DNA of 64,000 nucleotides, taken from Clostridia bacterium (lineage in GTDB: Bacteria; Bacillota; Clostridia; Christensenellales; Borkfalkiaceae). Below the pieces are notes generated by a model, which had not been told where the DNA came from, ran no database searches, and saw only the letters and a program-made list of their open reading frames with translations. Below, one piece after another: positions 59,401 through 64,000 of this stretch. The translations under genes and the position numbers were made by a program. Numbering within the stretch: the first letter of the stretch is position 1; every line of letters starts with the position of its first letter. The stretch spans positions 1 to 64,000 of the forward strand of contig JAFVRR010000010.1 in assembly GCA_017504165.1 (NCBI GenBank). Reading direction: 5' to 3'.

Positions 59401-59429
59401 ATTTTATTAAAAATTATATATATTGTCAA
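59401..59429 (-). promoter_or_regulatory. Promoter of glyS
   Basis: On the - strand TTGACA (59429-59424), 17 bp, TAAAAT (59406-59401). Confidence 0.8.
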
Positions 59430-59479
59430 GTAAAAAAGCCTTTATTGTTATTTTATACCGCTATTATACTTTTAACTTC

Positions 59480-59508
59480 TTGATATTTTTAAAAATATGT
59501 GCTAAAAT
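59480..59508 (+). promoter_or_regulatory. Promoter of glnS
   Basis: TTGATA (59480-59485), 17 bp, TAAAAT (59503-59508). Confidence 0.75.
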
Positions 59509-59537
59509 AAATAAAATTTGTTTATTTTGGTGATTAA

Positions 59538-61166
59538 ATGGAAGCAAAGAATTTTATTGAAGAAATTATCAACGAAGAATTAGAAAAGGGCGTTGTGGAC
59601 GGCGTACATACACGTTTCCCGCCAGAGCCTAACGGTTATTTGCATATCGGTCACGCTAAAAGTTTATGCTTAAACTTCGGCACGGCTAAAAAGTACGACG
59701 GCGTTTGTAATTTATTCTTTGACGATACTAACCCGTCTAAAGAAAAAACCGAATTCGTTGACGCTATTAAAAAAGACATCGAATGGCTTGGTTTTAAGTG
59801 GTACGAAATGCACTACGCGTCAGACTTTTTTGATACAATCTACGAACTTGCAGTAAAACTTATTAAAGACGGCAAAGCCTACGTTTGCGACTTAACTCCT
59901 GAAGAAATTAGACAAACAAGGGGTACTTTGACCGAGCCTGGTACGGAAAGCCCTTATAGGAATAGAACGGTTGAAGAAAACCTTAAACTCTTTACCGAAA
60001 TGAAAGATGGTAAGTATCAAGACGGCGAAAAGGTTTTAAGGGCAAAAATCGATATGGCATCGCCAAATATCAATATGCGTGACCCTGTTATTTATAGGGT
60101 ATTACACGCAACTCATCATAGAACGGGCGACAAGTGGTGCATTTACCCAATGTACGACTACGCTCACCCTATTTGCGACAGTATGCAAGGGGTAACTCAC
60201 TCTATTTGTACCTTAGAGTTTGAAGACCACCGCCCACTTTATAACTGGACTATTGAAAACACGGGCGTTAGCCACAAACCACGCCAAATTGAATTTGCAA
60301 GGCTTAACATAACCAATATGGTTATGAGTAAGCGCTACCTTAAAAAACTTGTAGAAGACGGCGCAGTTGAAGGTTGGGACGACCCTAGAATGCCAACTTT
60401 AACGGGGCTTAGAAATCGTGGTGTTCCCGCCGAGGCGTTAAAGGCTTTTTGTGAAGAAATTGGCGTTGCTAAAGCGAACAGTGAAATTGAAATTTCTTAC
60501 TTTGAACACTTTATAAGGGATTATTTAAACTTTAACGCCGAAAGGGCAATGGTGGTTGAAAATCCTATAAAAGTAGTTATTACTAACTACGATAAAGATG
60601 GCGAAGTACTTGACTTTGATATCAATCCAAACAAACCTGAAGACGGCAAGAGAAAAATCAACTTTAGTAAAGAAATTTATATCGACGGGGAAGACTTCTC
60701 TTTAGACCCACCGCCAAAATACTTTAGGCTTAAAAAAGAGGGCTACGTTAGACTTAAAAACGCGTACATTATCAAGTGTGACGACGTAATTTTAAACGAA
60801 GACGGCTCTATTAAAGAATTACTTTGTACTTACGTTCCTGAAAGTAAGTCTGGCGAAGACACTAGCGGTATTAAGTGTAAGGGCGTAATTCAATGGGTTA
60901 ACGCTAATACTTGCAAGGATATGGAAGTTAGAAGATACGAATATCTTTTAAAAGACCAAGAATACGCAGGTCAAGACTTTAGTGAACGTATGAACTATAA
61001 TAGCGTTCACGTATCAAACGCTAAAGTGGAAGAATATTTAACAACTTGCGCTGATAATTTATCTTTCCAACTTTTAAGAAAAGGCTACTTTAAAACTTCT
61101 GACAAAAACGGCAAGCGTATACTTTCGGAAATTGTGACTATGAAGGATAGTTATAATAAAAAATAA
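59538..61166 (+). CDS. glnS: Glutaminyl-tRNA synthetase
   Basis: 542 residues. Class I HIGH motif in PPEPNGYLHIGHAKS, KMSK-equivalent VMSKRYL, and GlnRS-specific DDTNPSKEK and GTLTEPGTESP. The C-terminal beta-barrel anticodon domain is complete. Possession of GlnRS means that Gln-tRNA need not be made through GatCAB here. Confidence 0.96.
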   Translation: MEAKNFIEEIINEELEKGVVDGVHTRFPPEPNGYLHIGHAKSLCLNFGTAKKYDGVCNLFFDDTNPSKEKTEFVDAIKKDIEWLGFKWYEMHYASDFFDTIYELAVKLIKDGKAYVCDLTPEEIRQTRGTLTEPGTESPYRNRTVEENLKLFTEMKDGKYQDGEKVLRAKIDMASPNINMRDPVIYRVLHATHHRTGDKWCIYPMYDYAHPICDSMQGVTHSICTLEFEDHRPLYNWTIENTGVSHKPRQIEFARLNITNMVMSKRYLKKLVEDGAVEGWDDPRMPTLTGLRNRGVPAEALKAFCEEIGVAKANSEIEISYFEHFIRDYLNFNAERAMVVENPIKVVITNYDKDGEVLDFDINPNKPEDGKRKINFSKEIYIDGEDFSLDPPPKYFRLKKEGYVRLKNAYIIKCDDVILNEDGSIKELLCTYVPESKSGEDTSGIKCKGVIQWVNANTCKDMEVRRYEYLLKDQEYAGQDFSERMNYNSVHVSNAKVEEYLTTCADNLSFQLLRKGYFKTSDKNGKRILSEIVTMKDSYNKK

Positions 61167-61169
61167 TTT

Positions 61170-61453
61170 TTTAAAAGCCCTATTTACATCGCATTTCTGC
61201 GTTACTGCTTTGATTTTGGACTTCGATAACCGACAAGGTTAATCTCATCCCAAAATCTTCGCGAGCCTTGAACTGCTCGCAACTAGGGCTTTAAAAATGT
61301 GCTTTATTTAAGTTTGGTGTAAGCGAGCCTTGTCTTGCTTGCTTCTACACTTTTAAATAGTATTTTAAATAAACGAATACAAAATTTAGCAAGGTTAATC
61401 TCATCCCAAAATCTTCGCGAGCCTTGAACTGCTCGCAACTAGGGCTTTAAAAA
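61170..61453. repeat. TIR element copy 4 plus truncated copies
   Basis: 61170-61296 starts TTTAAAAGCCCTATTT and ends CTAGGGCTTTAAAA. 61389-61453 repeats its last ~65 bases almost exactly. 61322-61365 matches the end of the 38060-type copies (GCGAGCC...CTTGCTTCTACACTTTTAAA). Confidence 0.85.
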
Positions 61454-61525
61454 TGAGCTTTATTTAAGATGAATAGATTTCAAACAATAAAGAGCCTAGC
61501 CTAACTTGTTTCTAGTGCTTTAAAT

Positions 61526-61627
61526 AGGCCCCTTTGTGTAAAGGGGGCTCCGCAAAGCGGTGGGGGATTGAAAATAAAGCCCTGTCATTCTGAGCATTGC
61601 TTACTTTGATATGCTGTCGAAGAATCT
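61526..61627. repeat. Second copies of the CCCCTTTGTG and GTCATTCTGAG repeats
   Basis: 61526-61570 and 61584-61627 correspond to 32973-33017 and 33017-33062, in the same order and orientation, each again lying downstream of a TIR element. Confidence 0.8.
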
Positions 61628-61648
61628 CAACAATATAAATAACAAAAC

Positions 61649-61677
61649 TGCGACTGAAAATTCAGTCGCATTTTTTA
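61649..61677 (+). terminator. Terminator of glnS transcript
   Basis: 10-bp stem TGCGACTGAA/TTCAGTCGCA followed by T6. Confidence 0.88.
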
Positions 61678-61710
61678 ATTGTCGAAATATAATAAATTTT
61701 AGTATTAGTA

Positions 61711-61738
61711 TTGCAAATATGTAAAAATATGGTAAAAT
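61711..61738 (+). promoter_or_regulatory. Promoter of a candidate small RNA/leader
   Basis: TTGCAA (61711-61716), 16 bp, TAAAAT (61733-61738). Confidence 0.6.
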
Positions 61739-61744
61739 AAAATT

Positions 61745-61896
61745 ACGAACTAGTTGTTGCTTAAAAATAATAATTTTATTTAATCAATATACTATTCAAG
61801 TTTTAAAGAAATAGCCGTTATAAAGCGACGTTTTAAAACTAGAATTAAAGCACGCCCATTAACGGTTATACGTTATAGGCGTGCTTTGTTTTTTTA
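61745..61896 (+). ncRNA. Candidate small RNA or riboregulator upstream of the lipoprotein/lipase genes
   Basis: About 150 nt between the promoter at 61711 and a strong terminator (AAAGCACGCC/GGCGTGCTTT with an inner AACG/CGTT stem, then T8). A 9-bp inverted repeat AGTTTTAAA (61799-61807)/TTTAAAACT (61832-61840) and a nested CTATT/AATAG pairing give it structure. No ORF with a ribosome site. The terminator ends 35 nt before the next ATG, so it may equally be a premature-termination leader for 61932. No known riboswitch class was recognised. Confidence 0.45.
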
Positions 61897-61931
61897 ACCT
61901 TGGTTTTATCAAATGTTAGGAGGCGTATTTT

Positions 61932-62543
61932 ATGAAAAAAATCATTTGTATATTTTTTAGTTTAATAACTTGTTTATGCTTACTTACCGGTTGCAAGAAA
62001 GGTTGGTTTGCTAGTGAACATAAGTTTTTATATGAAAGGATGAATGAAATCCCTGTGGAGTATGAGGGGTACTATTTGGTGCCTTGTAGATGGGAAGATG
62101 AATTGTGTATCACTAAAGGTCAACATATACCCTCCTATGAATTTGTTTTTGGTGACGGGGAACTTGTTGTTCAACAAAAGAATGGAAATTATACAATTTC
62201 TTATAACGATTTTGAAGTTGTTATAAATCAATCTTTTATGGAAGAAAAAAGCCCCATTTATGTTAGTATAAACCAAATATGGGTGGGTAAAACTGATGCG
62301 TTGTCCCCTGCGAGAGTTACTGGTGTTGGTGTTTATGATGAAAAAATTTTTATTGTTACTTCATCGCTGAATAGTGGTATGGACAAAAGTATTGGGGGCG
62401 AATGTCCGAATGTGTTGTATTACTATGATTATGATAATGATGCACTGATGTATTGTGGCTTCTATTCTGGAGAAATGACTGCAGAGGGTTGGTATGAAGG
62501 ATTTAATGGGTGGACTGATTTTAAGATAAACAAAAAATTATAA
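61932..62543 (+). CDS. Putative lipoprotein
   Basis: 203 residues, SD TAGGAGG. Signal peptide with lipobox LLTG|C (Cys21). The mature part has aromatic-rich beta strands (YYLVPCRWEDELC, YYYDYDNDALMYCG) and no recognised domain. It is followed after 56 nt by a secreted lipase-like protein, so the pair may act together at the cell surface. Confidence 0.8.
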   Translation: MKKIICIFFSLITCLCLLTGCKKGWFASEHKFLYERMNEIPVEYEGYYLVPCRWEDELCITKGQHIPSYEFVFGDGELVVQQKNGNYTISYNDFEVVINQSFMEEKSPIYVSINQIWVGKTDALSPARVTGVGVYDEKIFIVTSSLNSGMDKSIGGECPNVLYYYDYDNDALMYCGFYSGEMTAEGWYEGFNGWTDFKINKKL

Positions 62544-62599
62544 ACAATAGCTAAGTTTTTTATGTTATCAAAAAATTAAAATAATAAAGGAGGAAAATT

Positions 62600-64000
62600 A
62601 TGGTTAAAAAGTGGAAAGTATATTTGATTGCATTAATCACACTTGTGATGTTTATTACAACATTCTTTGGCTTATCGACAATGAATGCGTATGCTTTTAG
62701 TGGGACAAACAGTAGTTTGAGTGAACAAGAATTATATAATGCCACTAATACATATAATGTAAATGCAGGCTGTTTTGAGGGAAATGGAGACTTCCATACA
62801 ATTGATGATTCGTCGAGAAAGTATTCTACGCAGTATGAAATTTCATACAATTTAACTCAAAAAAATAATAATCAAGTAATGGAATCGGCGCAAATTACTG
62901 TGTTAACACATGGGTTGGATAGTGATGCAAGCATTTGGAGTAATGCTTATTCTTCTAAAAACCTTTCGACTAGTTTTGCTTATGATGCAGAGTCCTTAAT
63001 AAATAAAATTAGTGATGAAGTAGGAGGGGCTAATATTTATTGGGCAGAAATGTCAGCATTTAATGCTTTTAATTTGTATAATATTTCAAATCAAACAAAT
63101 TCGGGATCATTATACACTAAGTCGAATATTGTTAACAATATAAATGATACATCAAAACATATAATTATTGTTTTTGATGCATACAAATATGTGGATTCAA
63201 ATGATAAAATTCATTATACATCAGAAGAGTCTAACGCCAACATATATTATCAATTTAATTATATGTTGAGTAAGATTATCTATGATGTGAAAATTGCAAA
63301 TGGTGGAATTTTGCCAAAAGTAAATTTGGTTGGACATAGTAGAGGTGGCTTAACGAATTTACAATATGCATTAGACCATCCTGATTTAGTATCCACGTTG
63401 GTTAGTTTAGGAACGCCGTATTTTTCATCGACGACAGCTAATCTTTTTGGCGAAATGTTCATGGGCGCAGGTGATGGGCTAGATGATATTTTAGATCCTG
63501 ATATTTACTATGATTATAATAGACGCTGGAATCAAAATTATAATACATTATACAGAGATATTGACGTGTATGCGATGGGAAGTTATCATACTTTAGCTTC
63601 ATTAAAAGAAGTTGTATTAAATGATTATTCTGGAACTATTCCTAATAATGCCAAATTAGAAATAAACGAAATTATAAATAAAATAAATTTAGCGAAAATA
63701 TTGATAGGGAATAATAATCTACCTCAAAGTTTCTTAGTTAGTTGTATTAGTGAGTTATTAGATATTCTTTTCCCCAATAGCGCTGCTGTGGATTTAGCTG
63801 AAATTTTAACACAAGAAATTAATTATGATATTTATCCTATGTTTGTTTCTTGGTATAGTGATATTCTAGTCCCATTAGAGTCACAATTAGGACATGATAG
63901 TGGTTCAGTAGAATACGGTGGTAGTAGTTATCTTGAATTTAATGAATATGTAAGAACTTTTAATATTTTAGATGGGACTGATTATGAAAAAGTATCTCAA
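62600..64000 (+). CDS. Secreted alpha/beta hydrolase (lipase/esterase-like), 3' end outside window
   Basis: The frame from ATG 62600 (AAAGGAGG, 6 nt) stays open to the last base, giving 467 codons without a stop. N-terminal signal peptide: KKWK, a hydrophobic core (about 8-30), probable cleavage near NAYA-F. The hydrolase core has VLTHGLDSDASIW (oxyanion HG) and the nucleophile elbow GHSRGG with Ser247, followed by LVSLGTPYFSS. The RGG elbow resembles secreted triacylglycerol lipases. Base usage is more AT-rich than the conserved genes, suggesting acquired DNA. The Asp/His of the triad cannot be fixed. Confidence 0.85.
   Translation, partial: MVKKWKVYLIALITLVMFITTFFGLSTMNAYAFSGTNSSLSEQELYNATNTYNVNAGCFEGNGDFHTIDDSSRKYSTQYEISYNLTQKNNNQVMESAQITVLTHGLDSDASIWSNAYSSKNLSTSFAYDAESLINKISDEVGGANIYWAEMSAFNAFNLYNISNQTNSGSLYTKSNIVNNINDTSKHIIIVFDAYKYVDSNDKIHYTSEESNANIYYQFNYMLSKIIYDVKIANGGILPKVNLVGHSRGGLTNLQYALDHPDLVSTLVSLGTPYFSSTTANLFGEMFMGAGDGLDDILDPDIYYDYNRRWNQNYNTLYRDIDVYAMGSYHTLASLKEVVLNDYSGTIPNNAKLEINEIINKINLAKILIGNNNLPQSFLVSCISELLDILFPNSAAVDLAEILTQEINYDIYPMFVSWYSDILVPLESQLGHDSGSVEYGGSSYLEFNEYVRTFNILDGTDYEKVSQ

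Larger units (their letters stand above)
61167..61931. other. 765-bp repeat-rich intergenic region
   Basis: No gene. In order: one full TIR element (61170-61296), the 3' end of another type (61297-61365), a second 3'-truncated copy (61389-61453), a short fragment (61512-61525), the CCCCTTTGTG repeat (61526-61570), the GTCATTCTGAG repeat (61584-61627), a terminator (61649-61677), a promoter (61711-61738), and a hairpin terminator (61847-61896). The last two bound a possible small RNA. Confidence 0.75.

Noticed and set aside
61790-61896. tracrRNA-like molecule (GTTTTAAA plus GCCGTTAT and a terminator hairpin)
   Set aside because: The resemblance is short and AT-driven; there is no repeat array or cas9 in the window to pair with it.
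62560-62850. - strand ORF of 96 codons
   Set aside because: Opposite the signal-peptide region of the secreted hydrolase; no ribosome site, composition of a shadow frame.

Overview
The window is a low-GC chromosomal stretch from a Firmicutes-type bacterium, most likely an uncultured gut Clostridia lineage. The evidence is the AT-rich intergenic DNA, strong AGGAG/AAGGGG ribosome sites, sigma-A promoters with 17-bp spacers, a T-box leader, and the yqfC-yqfD-phoH-pgpH-ybeY-era block, which is known from spore-forming Firmicutes. No rRNA operon, CRISPR array or prophage is visible. One tRNA-Leu is present.

Layout. (1) 1-4350: right part of an integrative mobilizable element: MOBP relaxase C-terminus with a nested out-of-frame gene, TnpV, a small DNA-binding protein, a structured non-coding stretch and a large serine recombinase. 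(2) 4381-6706: clan-A glycoside hydrolase, frameshifted just after its start codon, divergent from an AraC regulator. (3) 6780-9201: methionine operon metY-metA behind a short Met-rich leader peptide and a terminator/antiterminator pair, i.e. a candidate ribosome-mediated attenuator. (4) 9255-11660: CPA2 antiporter and an acidic protein of unknown function. (5) 11723-19926: a T-box controls an acyl/aryl-CoA ligase, IorA, IorB, a membrane protein, PaaK, an ACT protein and an MFS transporter. Control by uncharged tRNA implies that these genes build an amino acid from an aryl acid rather than degrade one. (6) 20058-22550: beta-propeller sugar enzyme and aldose epimerase. (7) 22671-29158: the core block yqfC to era, then trmB and an esterase. 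(8) 29159-30512: tRNA-Leu, a palindromic GATGAAATC array, a four-helix-bundle protein and a zinc-ribbon protein. (9) 30830-39991: large propeller protein, a lipid/glycolipid cluster (GT8, PlsC, CrtO-like), a DUF1538 permease with two P-II-like proteins, an AlkD-type protein flanked by two nearly identical 126-bp elements, and an AraC regulator. (10) 40160-50319: sugar catabolism (three Gfo/Idh/MocA oxidoreductases, a further NAD-fold protein, a TIM-barrel isomerase, nagB, nagA, an SGNH esterase, uxaC) and a lipoprotein. (11) 50445-57884: ZIP transporter read from an apparently leaderless mRNA, SDR enzyme, a small XRE cassette between duplicated terminators, AraC and DeoR regulators, and a polyol dehydrogenase/epimerase pair. 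(12) 57964-61166: glyS and glnS. (13) 61167-64000: repeat-rich DNA, a candidate non-coding RNA, a lipoprotein and a secreted lipase-like protein that runs off the window.

Several families of short intergenic repeats, some with terminal inverted repeats, sit just after stop codons; in one case the repeat supplies the last codons of a gene. The points most worth following up are the methionine leader peptide, the T-box/IOR operon, the DUF1538 plus twin P-II module and the element-derived protein tail.
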